Positions 15,945-25,826 of a stretch of DNA of 64,000 nucleotides are shown here, piece by piece. Position numbers and translations under genes: made by a program. Source of the stretch: Cellulomonas chengniuliangii (lineage in GTDB: Bacteria; Actinomycetota; Actinomycetes; Actinomycetales; Cellulomonadaceae); the NCBI RefSeq assembly GCF_024508335.1, contig NZ_CP101988.1, positions 992,001-1,056,000 on the forward strand, in the 5' to 3' direction. The notes below the pieces were generated by a model. It saw nothing but the letters and a program-made list of their open reading frames with translations, did not search any database and was not told where the DNA came from. Position 1 is the stretch's first letter; each line of letters begins with the position of its first letter.

Positions 15945-16841
15945 TCAGGCGTACTTCTCGGGGTCGCCCATCAGCGCGGCCACGTGGTCGTCGACGTGCG
16001 TGGACAGCTCCCGCGGTGGGCGCACGTACCCGTTCGACGCGGCCGGGCGCTCGGGCAGCTCCACCTTCGCGTGCGGCACGTCCGTGTACGGGATGGTCGA
16101 GAGCAGGTGGGAGATCATGTTGAGCCGGGCGTGCTTCTTGATGTCCGACTCGACGATGTACCACGGGCTCGCGGGCACGTCGGTGTGCACCAGCATCTCG
16201 TCCTTGGCCCGGGAGTAGTCCTCCCAGCGGTTGATCGACTCGAGGTCCATGGGGCTCAGCTTCCACTGGCGCACCGGGTCGCCGAGCCGCGAGCGGAACC
16301 GCTTGAGCTGCTCGTCGTCCGAGACCGAGAACCAGTACTTGCGCAGCAGGATCCCGTCCTCGACGAGCATCTGCTCGAAGATCGGCGTCTGGCGCATGAA
16401 CTGCGCGTACTCCTGCGGGGTGCAGAACCCCATCACCCGCTCGACGCCCGCCCGGTTGTACCAGGACCTGTCGAACAGCACGATCTCCCCGGCCGCGGGC
16501 AGGTGCTCGATGTAGCGCTGGTAGTACCACTGGGTGCGCTCGCGCTCGGTGGGCGTGGGCAGCGCCGCGATCCGCGCGACCCGGGGGCTCAGGTACTCGG
16601 TGATGCGCTTGATCGTGCCGCCCTTGCCCGCCGCGTCCCGCCCCTCGAAGATCACCACCACGCGCGCCCCGGTGGCCTGGGCCCACAGCTGGAGCTTCAC
16701 CAGCTCGGCCTGCAACCGGAACAGCTCGGCCTCGTAGACGGCGTTCGGGATCTTGGCCGGGCGCGCGGCCTTGGCCTTCTTCTTGCCCGACCTCTTCGTC
16801 GCCCGCTCGGCGGGGGCCGCGTCGTCCGACGTCTTCGTCAT
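15945..16841 (-). CDS. ppk2: Polyphosphate kinase 2
   Basis: 298 residues, a usual length for single-domain PPK2. Walker A is EGRDAAGKGG with Lys73, Walker B is FDRSWYNRAGVE, and the lid segment TERERTQWYYQRY lies between. The enzyme phosphorylates nucleotides from polyphosphate (or the reverse) in the cytoplasm; preferred nucleotide cannot be told here. The first 30 residues are Lys/Ala-rich and probably disordered. A TAGTTT element six bases upstream of the ATG suggests a leaderless transcript whose -10 overlaps the stop codon of the upstream DUF2809 gene. Confidence 0.93.
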   Translation of the reverse strand: MTKTSDDAAPAERATKRSGKKKAKAARPAKIPNAVYEAELFRLQAELVKLQLWAQATGARVVVIFEGRDAAGKGGTIKRITEYLSPRVARIAALPTPTERERTQWYYQRYIEHLPAAGEIVLFDRSWYNRAGVERVMGFCTPQEYAQFMRQTPIFEQMLVEDGILLRKYWFSVSDDEQLKRFRSRLGDPVRQWKLSPMDLESINRWEDYSRAKDEMLVHTDVPASPWYIVESDIKKHARLNMISHLLSTIPYTDVPHAKVELPERPAASNGYVRPPRELSTHVDDHVAALMGDPEKYA

Positions 16842-16847
16842 GCTCGC

Positions 16848-16853
16848 AAACTA
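16848..16853 (-). promoter_or_regulatory. -10 element TAGTTT, leaderless start of ppk2
   Basis: Read on the minus strand, TAGTTT ends six bases before ATG 16841 and includes the TAG stop of the upstream gene. Confidence 0.45.
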
Positions 16854-17252
16854 CCGCTGACCGAGGCCCGCGTCTCGGCCTGCGCGCAGCGCGTGGTCGA
16901 GGGCGCCGCTGAGCAGCGCGCCCACGGCGTACGCGGGCAGGTCGTGCGCGGCGAACGTGGAGCCGAGCACATACCGGGCGGGGCCGAACGCGTCGACCAG
17001 CTGCGCGGGCACGCCGGTGAGCTGCGCGAGCTCGACGACGGCGCAGATCCCGGTGGCCACACCGGCGAGGACCGTGGGCCGCCAGCACGGTCGCACCGCG
17101 CCGAGCAGCACGTACACGAGCGCCGCGTACAGCGCCCCGCCGAGCAGGTCGCCCGCGAGGCCGTCCACGGCGCGGGTGGCCACGAGCCCTGCGCCGACGA
17201 CGACGGGCACGAGCAGGATGAGCGTCGCTCGGCGGCGCGGGGCAGGGGGCAC
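16851..17252 (-). CDS. DUF2809 family membrane protein
   Basis: 133 residues with four hydrophobic segments. GGALYAALVYVLLGA and VVELAQLTGVPAQLVD correspond to the conserved helix and Glu-containing loop of DUF2809 proteins. Role unknown. The GTG at 17252 is favoured because TAGGGT lies six bases upstream; an ATG two bases further upstream is in another frame. Immediately upstream (in transcription sense) of ppk2, with the stop inside the ppk2 -10. Confidence 0.75.
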   Translation of the reverse strand: MPPAPRRRATLILLVPVVVGAGLVATRAVDGLAGDLLGGALYAALVYVLLGAVRPCWRPTVLAGVATGICAVVELAQLTGVPAQLVDAFGPARYVLGSTFAAHDLPAYAVGALLSGALDHALRAGRDAGLGQR

Positions 17253-17258
17253 ATGGGC

Positions 17259-17264
17259 ACCCTA
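17259..17264 (-). promoter_or_regulatory. -10 element TAGGGT, leaderless start of DUF2809 gene
   Basis: On the minus strand TAGGGT ends six bases before GTG 17252, with no ribosome binding site between. Confidence 0.45.
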
Positions 17265-17326
17265 GGGCGACGGCTCCCGCCGGCGACGCGTGAGTCGTGC
17301 GCGTCCCGTGCAGGTCGCGTCCGGCT

Positions 17327-17776
17327 TCAGGAGCGGACCGCCTCGACCTCGGCGACGCGGAAACCCTCGACCGCGCTGCCCGAGAGCGCCATCTCGAGGG
17401 TCACGTCGGGCTCGATGTCCACACCGGTCCACGAGCAGACGAGGCCGGTCAGCACCGTCCCGCCGCCCTCCGTGCAGCCGTTGAACGTCATCTCAGGCTC
17501 CACGGCGACGAACGGCAGCTCGTCGGTCACGCCCTCGGCGCCGTACGCGCTCTCGAGCGTCTCGTCGTCAGCGATCCATGCCCGGTACACGCACGTGGCC
17601 GCCTGCTCGGCGCCGACCGGGTCCGTCGGCTCCATCGGGCACTCGATGTCGGACGACGGCGGCGAGGTCTCCGCGGGCGGCCCGGCGTCGGCTGCCTGCC
17701 CTGGGCCGCAAGCGGCGGTGACGAGCACGACGACGGCACAAGCCGAGGCAGCCGCCCGACGGCGTATCGCGCTCAT
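17327..17776 (-). CDS. Hypothetical lipoprotein
   Basis: 149 residues. ATG 17776 is preferred over a TTG three codons earlier. A basic n-region, hydrophobic core and lipobox VTAAC mark a lipoprotein anchored on the outer face of the membrane. The mature part is acidic with four or so further Cys residues (IECPME, AATCVYRAW, FNGCTEGG, LVCSWTG), which could form two disulfides. No family recognised. It stands alone, downstream of the tRNA-Arg on the same strand. Confidence 0.7.
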   Translation of the reverse strand: MSAIRRRAAASACAVVVLVTAACGPGQAADAGPPAETSPPSSDIECPMEPTDPVGAEQAATCVYRAWIADDETLESAYGAEGVTDELPFVAVEPEMTFNGCTEGGGTVLTGLVCSWTGVDIEPDVTLEMALSGSAVEGFRVAEVEAVRS

Positions 17777-17844
17777 GCGCCACAACGTAGTGGAGGAGGG
17801 GGCGCGGGGCGAGGGTGCGCGGTCCGCGGGAGCCGGGGAACGGC

Positions 17845-17875
17845 GAAGGCCCGGTCCGCAGGGGACCGGGCCTTC
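17845..17875 (-). terminator. Terminator hairpin after tRNA-Arg
   Basis: A perfect 13-bp stem, GAAGGCCCGGTCC with GGACCGGGCCTTC, encloses a 5-base loop two bases past the encoded CCA end of the tRNA. Confidence 0.8.
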
Positions 17876-17877
17876 TG

Positions 17878-17953
17878 TGGTGCCCGCGAAAGGACTCGAA
17901 CCTTCGACCTTCTGCTCCGGAGGCAGACGCTCTATCCACTGAGCTACGCGGGC
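17878..17953 (-). tRNA. tRNA-Arg (anticodon CCG)
   Basis: On the minus strand, 73 nt fold as a cloverleaf plus an encoded CCA (17880-17878). The acceptor stem pairs GCCCGCG with CGCGGGC; the D arm reads TAGCTCAGTGGATAGAGC; the anticodon stem TCTGC/GCAGA holds loop CTCCGGA, giving anticodon CCG for the Arg codon CGG, common in GC-rich genomes; the T arm contains GGTTCGAGTCC. No integrase or duplicated 3' end suggests an inserted element. Confidence 0.95.
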
Positions 17954-18021
17954 GTGCGCTAGTTGCTGGCGCAGGTCACGAGACTACCAGCAACCGCGGC
18001 CGTCGCCGCCAACCGAATGCC

Positions 18022-18675
18022 TCAGGAGACGTCGATCAGCCGCGACAGGTAGGTGTCCACCTCGGTCATCGAGGCGACGTCGTCCCCTGCCGCGATGGCG
18101 GCCACGAGGTCGTCGTGGCCGGGGTCGTCGTCGACGGGCCGCTCGAAGTTGAAGCGGATGTTCTCGGTGATCGCGTCGAGCAGGCTCTCGTAGAGCGAGA
18201 GCAGCACGGGGTTGTGCGCGGCGCGCGCGATCGCGAGGTGCAGGGCCAGGTCGGAGGCGACCATCGCGTCCAAGTCGCCCAGCGAGTAGGCGGTGGCCCG
18301 CTGGTCGCGCAGCTGCTCGAGAGCGGTGACGTCGGCGGTGGTCCGGCGGCGGGCGGCCAGCCGGGCTGCCTCGACCTCGAGGCTGCGCCGCACCTCGACC
18401 ACGTCGCGCTGGTGCGCGTCGGCGATCTGGCGTCCCATGGTCACGGCTAGCTCGGAGCTGGACAGCACATAGGTGCCGGACCCCTGGCGGCGGGCGAGCA
18501 GCCCGGCGTGCACGAGCGACTGGACGGCCTCGCGCACGGTGTTGCGGCCCACGCCGAGCAGCTCGGCGAGGGCGGGCTCGGGCGGGATGCGGGTGCCGAC
18601 CGGCCAGCGGCCAGAGGTGATGCGCTCGCGGATCCCGTCGACGGCGGTGTCGATCAGGCCTGTGCGTCGCCGCAT
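18022..18675 (-). CDS. GntR-family regulator, FadR subfamily
   Basis: 217 residues. ATG 18675 is preceded by AGGAGGACT at good spacing, so the longer frame is ignored. Residues about 10-72 are the winged helix of GntR regulators ([20 protein letters not shown], then [15 protein letters not shown]). The C-terminal part is an all-helical FadR/FCD ligand domain with the usual metal- or ligand-binding Asp/His positions ([19 protein letters not shown]). Ligand and targets are unknown; it stands alone, divergent from argS, and no gene beside it is an obvious target. Confidence 0.9.
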   Translation of the reverse strand: MRRRTGLIDTAVDGIRERITSGRWPVGTRIPPEPALAELLGVGRNTVREAVQSLVHAGLLARRQGSGTYVLSSSELAVTMGRQIADAHQRDVVEVRRSLEVEAARLAARRRTTADVTALEQLRDQRATAYSLGDLDAMVASDLALHLAIARAAHNPVLLSLYESLLDAITENIRFNFERPVDDDPGHDDLVAAIAAGDDVASMTEVDTYLSRLIDVS

Positions 18676-18913
18676 GTGGGGAGTCCTCCTTCGTCGTCGC
18701 CCAGTCCCGGGCGGCCACGGTGCGGACGTCGTTGTCGGCACGTGGTCGGAGCAGTCAACACCGCCGACGGCGTCGGCCGCCAGACCAACGTCCCATGTCT
18801 GCGCTCCGGCGGCACGCGGCTGGACCGCGACGCCCCTCCCGATCCACCACGCATCGGGCATGCCGGGCGCCACGCGCGCTGGATATCCGTGCGGGGCACC
18901 AGGCGGCGCTCGC

Positions 18914-18919
18914 TACCCT
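18914..18919 (+). promoter_or_regulatory. -10 element TACCCT, leaderless start of argS
   Basis: TACCCT ends six bases before GTG 18926 with no ribosome binding site between. Confidence 0.55.
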
Positions 18920-18925
18920 GGTGCG

Positions 18926-20605
18926 GTGACTCCCGCTGAGCTTTCTGCTGCCCTCCGTGACGCCCTCGTGGCAGCGGTGTCCGACGGCGCCTTCGCCCTC
19001 GACCCCGCCGACATCCCTACCACCGTCCACGTGGAGCGACCCCGGCAGCGCGAGCACGGCGACTGGGCGACGAACATCGCGATGCAGCTCGGCAAGAAGG
19101 CCGGCACGAACCCGCGCGCGTTCGCGGAGGAGCTCGCCTCGCGCCTGAAGGCGGCCCCGGGCATCGCGAAGGTCGACGTCGCCGGTCCCGGCTTCCTCAA
19201 CATCACCCTCGACGCGGCCGCGGCGGGCGAGCTCGCACGCGGCATCGTCGACGCGGGCCCGGCCTACGGCCGCTCCGAGGCGCTCACGGGCGAGAAGATC
19301 AACCTGGAGTTCGTCTCGGCGAACCCGACCGGCCCCATCCACATCGGCGGGGTGCGGTGGGCCGCCGTGGGCGACAGCCTGGCCCGAGTGCTCCAGGCCG
19401 CGGGCGCCGACGTGACCCGCGAGTACTACTTCAACGACCACGGCTCGCAGATCGACCGCTTCGCGCAGTCGCTGCTGGCGCGCGCGATGGGCCAGGAGGC
19501 GCCGGAGGACGGGTACGGCGGGCAGTACATCAGCGACATCGCCGACGCCGTCATCGCGCAGGCGATCGCGGCGGGGGAGCCCGACCCGCGCACGCTGCCC
19601 GCTGCCGAGGCGCAGGAGGTCTTCCGCAGCCGCGGCGTCGAGCTCATGTTCGGCGAGATCAAGGGCAAGCTGCACGACTTCCGCGTCGACTTCGACGTGT
19701 ACTTCCACGAGGACTCGCTGCACGAGTCCGGCGCCGTGGACCGCGCTGTCGAGCGGCTGCGCGGGCTGGGCCACATGTTCGAGGCCGACGGCGCGCTGTG
19801 GCTGCGGACCACCGACTTCGGTGACGACAAGGACCGCGTCATCATCAAGTCCGACGGCCAGGGCGCGTACATCTCGGGCGACCTCGCCTACTACCTGGAC
19901 AAGCGCGAGCGCGGCTTCGACCGGGCGATCATCATGCTGGGCGCGGACCACCACGGGTACATCGGGCGCATGATGGCCATGTGCGCGGCCTTCGGGGACA
20001 CCCCGTGGGTCAACCTGGAGATCCTCATCGGCCAGATGGTCAACCTGGTGCGCAACGGCGAGCCGGTCCGCATGTCCAAGCGCGCGGGCACGATCGTCAC
20101 CATCGACGACCTGGTGGACGCGGTGGGCGTCGACGCCGCCCGCTACTCGCTGGCCCGCTCGGCCGCCAACTCGAGCCTGGACATCGACCTGGACCTGCTG
20201 GTCACCGCGTCGAACGACAACCCGGTCCACTACGTGCAGTACGCCCACGCCCGCACGGTGAGTGTTGGCCGCAATGCCGCCGACTCCGGCGTGAGGCGGG
20301 AGGACTGCTTCGACGCCGCGCTGCTCGACCACCGCGCTGACACCGAGCTGCTGGGCTTGCTTGCCGAGTTCCCGCGCGTCGTGGTCCAGGCAGCCGAGCT
20401 GCGCGAGCCGCACCGGGTCGCGCGCTACCTCGAGGAGCTCGCCGGCAGCTACCACAAGTGGTACGACCAGCGCCGGGTCACGCCGTTCGGCGACGAGGAA
20501 GTCACAGACCTGAACCGCACGCTCCTGTGGCTCAACGACGCGACGCGCCAGGTGCTCGCCAATGGCCTCGACCTGCTCGGAGTGACCGCGCCGGAGCGTA
20601 AGTGA
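18926..20605 (+). CDS. argS: Arginyl-tRNA synthetase
   Basis: 559 residues, class I synthetase that charges tRNA-Arg; a tRNA-Arg gene happens to lie 1 kb away. The N-terminal ArgRS-specific domain spans about 1-90, then the Rossmann core with a HIGH-type motif (PTGPIHIGG) and a KMSKS-type motif (VRMSKRAGT), and an all-helical anticodon-binding domain ending in [15 protein letters not shown]. The GTG start is set by the -10 element and by family length; upstream in-frame sequence has no family character. The stop overlaps the lysA start by 4 bp (GTGA). Confidence 0.97.
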   Translation: MTPAELSAALRDALVAAVSDGAFALDPADIPTTVHVERPRQREHGDWATNIAMQLGKKAGTNPRAFAEELASRLKAAPGIAKVDVAGPGFLNITLDAAAAGELARGIVDAGPAYGRSEALTGEKINLEFVSANPTGPIHIGGVRWAAVGDSLARVLQAAGADVTREYYFNDHGSQIDRFAQSLLARAMGQEAPEDGYGGQYISDIADAVIAQAIAAGEPDPRTLPAAEAQEVFRSRGVELMFGEIKGKLHDFRVDFDVYFHEDSLHESGAVDRAVERLRGLGHMFEADGALWLRTTDFGDDKDRVIIKSDGQGAYISGDLAYYLDKRERGFDRAIIMLGADHHGYIGRMMAMCAAFGDTPWVNLEILIGQMVNLVRNGEPVRMSKRAGTIVTIDDLVDAVGVDAARYSLARSAANSSLDIDLDLLVTASNDNPVHYVQYAHARTVSVGRNAADSGVRREDCFDAALLDHRADTELLGLLAEFPRVVVQAAELREPHRVARYLEELAGSYHKWYDQRRVTPFGDEEVTDLNRTLLWLNDATRQVLANGLDLLGVTAPERK

Positions 20606-21981
20606 GCGCGCCCGGGCACGCGCTCGGGCAGCCGTGGTCGAGCGGCGCCACGCGCACGCCCGACGGCGCGCTCAGCGTGGCCGGGATCGACCTGCGCGCG
20701 CTCGCGGCTGAGCACGGCACGCCCGCCTACGTGCTCGACGAGGCGGACTTCCGCTCGCGGGCCCGCGCCTACCGTGAGGCCTTCGAGCACGCGTTCGCCG
20801 GGATCGGCACGGGTGTCGACGTGTACTACGCCGGCAAGGCGTTCCTCTCGGTGGCCGTCGCCCGCTGGGCGCACGAGGAGGGGCTGCGGGTCGACACCGC
20901 CACCGGCGGCGAGCTCGCGGTGGCCCTGCGCGCCGGGCTCTCCGGCGCGGACATCGGCCTGCACGGGAACAACAAGTCCGACGCGGAGATCGACCGCGCC
21001 CTGGCGGCCGGGGTCGGGCGGATCATCGTCGACTCCCTCGGCGAGGTGGAGCGCGTCGCCGCGGCGGTGCGCGCCCGTGGCGGCGAGCCCGCGCCGGTGA
21101 TGGTGCGCGTGACGACGGGCGTGCACGCGGGCGGCCACGAGTACATCTCCACCGCGCACGAGGACCAGAAGTTCGGCCTGTCGATGGCCGAGCCTGACGA
21201 CGGCTCCCTGAGCCCGGCGCTGACGGCGCTGCGCGCGGTGGTGGACCGCCCCGAGCTGCGCCTGCTCGGCATCCACTCGCACATCGGCTCGCAGATCCTC
21301 GACCCGTCGGGGTTCGAGGTCGCGGCGCACAAGGTGATGGGCCTGCGGGCGGCGCTGCTGTCGCAGACCGGCGTCCTGGTCCCCGAGGTGGACCTGGGCG
21401 GTGGCTTCGGCATCGCCTACCTGCCCGAGGACGTGCCGCTGGACCCCGCGCGGGTCGCGGACGACCTGGCCTCGGCGGTGGCCAGGGCCTGCGCGGCCCT
21501 CGGCACGCCCCTGCCGCGGATCTCGATCGAGCCGGGCCGGGCCATCGTCGGGCCCACCACCCTCACGCTGTACACGGTCGGCACCGTCAAGGACGTCACG
21601 GTGGACGGCGAGCAGCCGTTCACCCGCCGCTACGTGTCGGTGGACGGCGGCATGAGCGACAACCTGCGCCCCGCGCTGTACGGCGCGGCGTACCACGCCG
21701 ACCTGGCCTCGCGGACGGGCGACGCGGCGCCGGTGCTCGCCCGCGTGGTCGGCAAGCACTGCGAGAGCGGTGACATCGTGGTCCACGAGGTCCGCCTGCC
21801 GGGCGACGTCCGGCCTGGGGACCTGCTGGCCGTGCCCGCCACGGGCGCCTACGGCCGGTCGATGGCCTCGAACTACAACCACGTGCCGCGCCCGCCCGTG
21901 GTCGCGGTGCGGGACGGCTCCTCGCGCGTCATCGTCCGCAGGGAGACCGAGGACGACCTGCTCGCGCTCGACCAGGGCTGA
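20602..21981 (+). CDS. lysA: Diaminopimelate decarboxylase
   Basis: 459 residues, fold-type III PLP enzyme making L-lysine from meso-diaminopimelate, the last step of the pathway. PLP Lys79 lies in [18 protein letters not shown] and LGGGFGIAY are the barrel motifs; GKHCESGDI holds the Cys that completes the active site across the dimer. GTG overlaps the argS stop by 4 bp, so translation is coupled, an order seen in many actinobacteria. A hairpin at 22004-22029 ends this unit before the hom promoter. Confidence 0.97.
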   Translation: MSAPGHALGQPWSSGATRTPDGALSVAGIDLRALAAEHGTPAYVLDEADFRSRARAYREAFEHAFAGIGTGVDVYYAGKAFLSVAVARWAHEEGLRVDTATGGELAVALRAGLSGADIGLHGNNKSDAEIDRALAAGVGRIIVDSLGEVERVAAAVRARGGEPAPVMVRVTTGVHAGGHEYISTAHEDQKFGLSMAEPDDGSLSPALTALRAVVDRPELRLLGIHSHIGSQILDPSGFEVAAHKVMGLRAALLSQTGVLVPEVDLGGGFGIAYLPEDVPLDPARVADDLASAVARACAALGTPLPRISIEPGRAIVGPTTLTLYTVGTVKDVTVDGEQPFTRRYVSVDGGMSDNLRPALYGAAYHADLASRTGDAAPVLARVVGKHCESGDIVVHEVRLPGDVRPGDLLAVPATGAYGRSMASNYNHVPRPPVVAVRDGSSRVIVRRETEDDLLALDQG

Positions 21982-22003
21982 CGCGCCGATCCAACGCCCG
22001 CCC

Positions 22004-22029
22004 AGCACCCGGACCCGCGTCCGGGCGCT
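22004..22029 (+). terminator. Terminator hairpin after lysA
   Basis: AGCACCCGGAC (22004-22014) pairs with GTCCGGGCGCT (22019-22029) with one mismatch around a 4-base loop, 22 bp after the lysA stop. Confidence 0.65.
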
Positions 22030-22042
22030 GGTGGCGGCGCAC

Positions 22043-22048
22043 TACCCT
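22043..22048 (+). promoter_or_regulatory. -10 element TACCCT for hom-thrC-thrB
   Basis: A consensus actinobacterial -10 follows the lysA terminator and lies 75 bases before the hom start, implying a short leader with GGAGG near 22110. No attenuator or riboswitch was recognised in the leader. Confidence 0.45.
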
Positions 22049-22123
22049 GAGGGCGCCGAGCGACGACCTCGCTCGCGTCCCACTCCCGGTCGCGCACCGG
22101 GCCCTTGAAGGAGGCGGCAACCC

Positions 22124-23500
22124 GTGGCAGTGCCCCAGCAGCCCCGACCCGACGACGCCGCGCCGGCCCAGGCCGCCGCGCTGACCGAGACCGCACCCAC
22201 CGAGACGCGGCGCACGCTGCGCGTCGCGGTGCTCGGCTGCGGGGTCGTGGGCACCGAGGTCGTCCGGCTCCTCACCACGCAGTCCGCCGACCTCGCCGCC
22301 CGGGTGGGCGCCCGGCTCGAGCTGGTCGGCGTCGCGGTGCGGGACACGTCCGTGGACCGGGACCCCGTGGTGGACCGCGCGCTGCTCACCGACGACGCCG
22401 AGGGCCTCGTCGAACGGGCCGACGTGGTGGTCGAGGTGATGGGCGGCATCGAGCCCGCCCGCACGCTGCTGCTGCGCGCCATCGAGCACGGCGCCGCCGT
22501 CGTGACCGCCAACAAGGCGCTCCTCGCGGAAGACGGTCCCACCCTCTACGCCGCGGCCGACGCGGCAGGCGTCGACCTCTACTTCGAGGCGGCCGTCGCC
22601 GGCGCCATCCCCATCGTCCGCCCCGTCCGCGAGTCGCTCGTGGGCGACCGGGTGCAGCGCGTGCTGGGGATCGTCAACGGGACCACGAACTACGTGCTCG
22701 ACAAGATGTCCACCGAGGGCCTGGACCTGGACGCCGCCGTCAAGGAGGCCCAGGCGCTCGGCTACGCGGAGGCCGACCCCACCGCGGACGTCGAGGGCTA
22801 TGACGCGGCCGCGAAGGCGGCGATCCTCGCGTCGCTGGCCTTCCACACCCGGGTGTCGATCGACGACGTCGACCGGGAGGGCATCACCGCCATCACCGCT
22901 GATGACGTCGTCTGGGCCCAGCGCACGGGCTACGCGATCAAGCTGCTGGCCATCGCCGAGCGCAGCGGCGACGGCGTCCAGGTGCGCGTGCACCCGGCCC
23001 TCGTGCCGCTGGACCACCCGCTCGCCGGTGTGCGAGGCGCCTACAACGCCGTGTTCGTCGAGGCCGAGGCCGCCGGCGAGCTCATGTTCTACGGCCGCGG
23101 CGCCGGCGGCGCGCCCACCGCGTCGGCGGTGCTCGGCGACGTGGTGTCGGTGGCACGGCACCGTGTGCTCGGCGGCAAGGGTCCTGTCGAGTCGTCGTAC
23201 GCGGCGCTCGCCGTGCTGCCCGCCTCGGCTGCCCGCACCCGGTACCAGGTCCGCGTCGACGTGGACGACCGCCCCGGCGTGCTCGCCACCGTCGCCGCCG
23301 TGTTCGCGAGCCACGACGTCTCGATCGAGGCCATGCGCCAGGCGCCTGCCCCGCTCGGCCCGGACGGCGTCGGGTTCGCCCGTCTGATCCTCACGACGCA
23401 CCAGGCGTCGGAGGAGTCGCTCGCCGCCACCGTGGCGGCGGTCGCCGACCTCGACGCGGTGCGTCGGGTCATCTCTGTGCTGAGAGTCGAGGGAGCCTGA
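22124..23500 (+). CDS. hom: Homoserine dehydrogenase
   Basis: 458 residues. NAD(P)-dependent reduction of aspartate semialdehyde to homoserine, the branch point to threonine and methionine. An N-terminal Rossmann motif ([11 protein letters not shown]) is preceded by about 28 disordered residues; the catalytic region includes [11 protein letters not shown] and [15 protein letters not shown] with the catalytic Lys. A C-terminal ACT domain (about 380-458, [20 protein letters not shown]) predicts feedback inhibition by threonine. GGAGG precedes the GTG. Its stop overlaps the thrC ATG by one base. Confidence 0.96.
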   Translation: MAVPQQPRPDDAAPAQAAALTETAPTETRRTLRVAVLGCGVVGTEVVRLLTTQSADLAARVGARLELVGVAVRDTSVDRDPVVDRALLTDDAEGLVERADVVVEVMGGIEPARTLLLRAIEHGAAVVTANKALLAEDGPTLYAAADAAGVDLYFEAAVAGAIPIVRPVRESLVGDRVQRVLGIVNGTTNYVLDKMSTEGLDLDAAVKEAQALGYAEADPTADVEGYDAAAKAAILASLAFHTRVSIDDVDREGITAITADDVVWAQRTGYAIKLLAIAERSGDGVQVRVHPALVPLDHPLAGVRGAYNAVFVEAEAAGELMFYGRGAGGAPTASAVLGDVVSVARHRVLGGKGPVESSYAALAVLPASAARTRYQVRVDVDDRPGVLATVAAVFASHDVSIEAMRQAPAPLGPDGVGFARLILTTHQASEESLAATVAAVADLDAVRRVISVLRVEGA

Positions 23501-24591
23501 TGGCGCACCAGTGGCGGGGGATCATCGCCGAGTACGCAGACCGCCTGCCCGCCCACGTGCAGGAGAGGGTCGTGACCCTGGGGGAGGGCGGCACGCCGCT
23601 CGTGGCCGCGCCGGCCCTCTCGGAGCGCACGGGCGCCGAGGTCTTCGTCAAGGTCGAGGGCATGAACCCGACCGGCTCCTTCAAGGACCGCGGCATGACC
23701 ACGGCGATGTCCTCGGCGGCGGGGCGCGGCGCGAAGGCCGTGGTCTGCGCGTCGACGGGCAACACGTCCGCCTCGGCGGCCGCCTACGCCACCGCCGCCG
23801 GGATGCTGTGCGTCGTGCTCGTGCCGGACGGCAAGATCGCGATGGGCAAGCTCAGCCAGGCCATCGCGCACGGCGCCAAGCTGCTGCAGGTCGACGGCAA
23901 CTTCGACGACTGCCTCGTCGCGGCCCGCAAGCTGGCCGAGGTCTACTCGGTCGAACTCGTGAACTCCGTCAACCCGGACCGCATCGAGGGCCAGAAGACC
24001 GGCGCCTTCGAGATCGTCGACGCGCTGGGCGACGCCCCGGACATCCACGCGCTGCCTGTGGGGAACGCCGGCAATATCACCGCGTACTGGAAGGGCTTCC
24101 GCGAGTACGCGGGCCTGGACGCCGGCAGTGACCTCCCGGCCGTCGCGACCCGCACCCCCGCGATGTGGGGCTTCCAGGCCGCGGGCTCGGCGCCCATCGT
24201 CGCCGGCCACCCCATCACGCACCCGGAGACCATCGCGACGGCCATCCGCATCGGCAACCCGGCCTCGTGGCAGCAGGCCGAGCAGGCGCGGGACCAGTCC
24301 GGCGGGGTCATCGAGGCCGTCACCGACGAGCAGATCCTCGCCGCGCACCGGATCCTGTCGAGCGAGGTCGGCGTCTTCGTCGAGCCCGCCTCGGCGGCGG
24401 GGGTGGCGGGCATCCTCATGCGCGCCGAGCGGGGCCAGGTCCCGGCGGGCGCGCGCATCGTGGTGACGGTGACCGGCCACGGCCTCAAGGACCCCCAGTG
24501 GGCCCTGCGCAACGCCGACGGCTCGGACGTGACCCCGCAGCGTGTGACCGCGGACGTCGTCGCGATCGCTGACGCGCTCGAGCTCGGCTGA
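23500..24591 (+). CDS. thrC: Threonine synthase
   Basis: 363 residues, PLP fold-type II enzyme converting O-phosphohomoserine to threonine. PLP-binding Lys62 lies in [11 protein letters not shown], and the phosphate-binding glycine loop is [12 protein letters not shown]. The short form typical of actinobacteria. TGATG overlap with hom upstream; 8 bp to thrB downstream, so all three genes form one operon. Confidence 0.97.
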   Translation: MAHQWRGIIAEYADRLPAHVQERVVTLGEGGTPLVAAPALSERTGAEVFVKVEGMNPTGSFKDRGMTTAMSSAAGRGAKAVVCASTGNTSASAAAYATAAGMLCVVLVPDGKIAMGKLSQAIAHGAKLLQVDGNFDDCLVAARKLAEVYSVELVNSVNPDRIEGQKTGAFEIVDALGDAPDIHALPVGNAGNITAYWKGFREYAGLDAGSDLPAVATRTPAMWGFQAAGSAPIVAGHPITHPETIATAIRIGNPASWQQAEQARDQSGGVIEAVTDEQILAAHRILSSEVGVFVEPASAAGVAGILMRAERGQVPAGARIVVTVTGHGLKDPQWALRNADGSDVTPQRVTADVVAIADALELG

Positions 24592-24599
24592 GCAGCGCG

Positions 24600-25541
24600 A
24601 TGGCACTCGGCCACGACCAGGCCCGGGTCCGCGTCCCGGCCACCAGCGCGAACCTGGGCCCGGGTTTCGACGCGCTCGGCCTCGCGCTCGCCCTGCACGA
24701 CGACCTCGAGGTGCGCGTGCTGCCCTCCGGGGTGAGCGTGCAGGTCACGGGTGAGGGCGCGGGCGAGGTGCCCGACGGCGAGCAGCACCTGGTGCTGCGC
24801 GCCCTGCGCCTGGCGCTGGACCACGTGGGAGCCCCGCAGCCCGGGTTGGCGCTGACCTGCGTGAACCGCATCCCGCACGGTCGGGGCCTGGGCTCCTCCG
24901 CGGCCGCCGCCGTGGGCGGGCTGCTGCTCGCCCGGGGGTTGCTGGCCGATCCGGCGGCGCTCGACGACGACACCGTGCTCGCCCTGGCCACCCGCCTCGA
25001 GGGGCATCCGGACAACGCCGCGCCCGCTCTGCTGGGCGGCGCCACCATCGCCTGGGTCGAGCAGGCCGACGGCACGGCGCCGAGGCCCCGCGCAGTCCGG
25101 TTCCCGGTGCACCAGGAGGTGGTCCCGGTGGTGCTGGTCCCGCAGGAGCGGCTCTCGACCCAGCACGCGCGCAGCGTCCTGCCCGCGGTCGTGACGCACA
25201 GGGACGCCGCGTTCCAGGCCGGACGGGCGGCCTTGCTCGTCGAGGCGCTGGGCCGCCGACCCGACCTGCTGCTGCCCGCCACCGAGGACCGACTGCACCA
25301 GGAGCACCGGCGGGAGGTCATGTCGGACTCGCTCGCGCTGGTCGACGAGCTCCGCGCGCAGGGCGTGGCGGCCGTCGTCTCCGGCGCGGGGCCGACCGTG
25401 CTGGCACTGACCCGGCGGGCCGGCGAGGGCATGGATGCCGACGAGGCGCTCGCCCGTGCCCTCTCGACCCGTGCGAGGGCGTGGCGGCTGCTCCGTCCCG
25501 GGGTGGACGACGAGGGCGGCCAGGTCCGGTCGGGCGCCTGA
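24600..25541 (+). CDS. thrB: Homoserine kinase
   Basis: 313 residues, GHMP-family kinase that phosphorylates homoserine with ATP, feeding ThrC. Motif 1 is VPATSANLGPGFDALGLAL, the ATP-binding motif 2 is PHGRGLGSSAAAAVGG, and motif 3 is SGAGPTVLAL near the end. Last gene of hom-thrC-thrB; the order (thrC before thrB) is the usual actinobacterial one. No terminator hairpin stands out after it. Confidence 0.96.
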   Translation: MALGHDQARVRVPATSANLGPGFDALGLALALHDDLEVRVLPSGVSVQVTGEGAGEVPDGEQHLVLRALRLALDHVGAPQPGLALTCVNRIPHGRGLGSSAAAAVGGLLLARGLLADPAALDDDTVLALATRLEGHPDNAAPALLGGATIAWVEQADGTAPRPRAVRFPVHQEVVPVVLVPQERLSTQHARSVLPAVVTHRDAAFQAGRAALLVEALGRRPDLLLPATEDRLHQEHRREVMSDSLALVDELRAQGVAAVVSGAGPTVLALTRRAGEGMDADEALARALSTRARAWRLLRPGVDDEGGQVRSGA

Positions 25542-25605
25542 CCAGGCCTCGATTCAGCCCTTCGGGTGAACGGACGGGGTTCACGTCCGGACGAGGGCGC
25601 GGTGC

Positions 25606-25826
25606 TAGGATGAACGGGTTCCCCGGCCTCGTGCCTACCCGCGATGGCGATGCCCCGCGTGTACAGCCGCACAGTTCTGATGAGAACTGACGAGCCGGGA
25701 ACGATCCAGCCCACGTGTGCAGACGTCGTCGTACGCACGTGCTGCTTCACCACACCGATCCGACCGCAATGGCCGGGCGTAGGCCGCGCCAGGGGCGCCG
25801 CCACCGACGAGGGGGAAGGGTCCTTC
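25606..25826 (+). promoter_or_regulatory. rho promoter and long 5' leader
   Basis: TAGGAT (25606-25611) is a good -10, predicting transcription from about 25618 and a leader of about 209 nt before the rho GTG. The interval has no gene of its own; a 26-codon frame from ATG 25610 to 25690 would begin at or before the transcript start and is not supported. Long leaders before rho commonly mediate autoregulation by Rho-dependent termination; that is known of other bacteria and only inferred here. Confidence 0.45.

Noticed and set aside
17878-18021. Integration site of a mobile element at tRNA-Arg
   Set aside because: No integrase, no duplicated tRNA 3' end and ordinary chromosomal genes on both sides.
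22030-22123. Riboswitch or leader-peptide attenuator before hom
   Set aside because: The 75-nt leader shows no Thr/Ile-rich peptide or alternative hairpins that I could support.
25610-25690. Upstream ORF of 26 codons in the rho leader
   Set aside because: Its ATG overlaps the proposed -10, so it would lie at or before the transcript start; no ribosome binding site.
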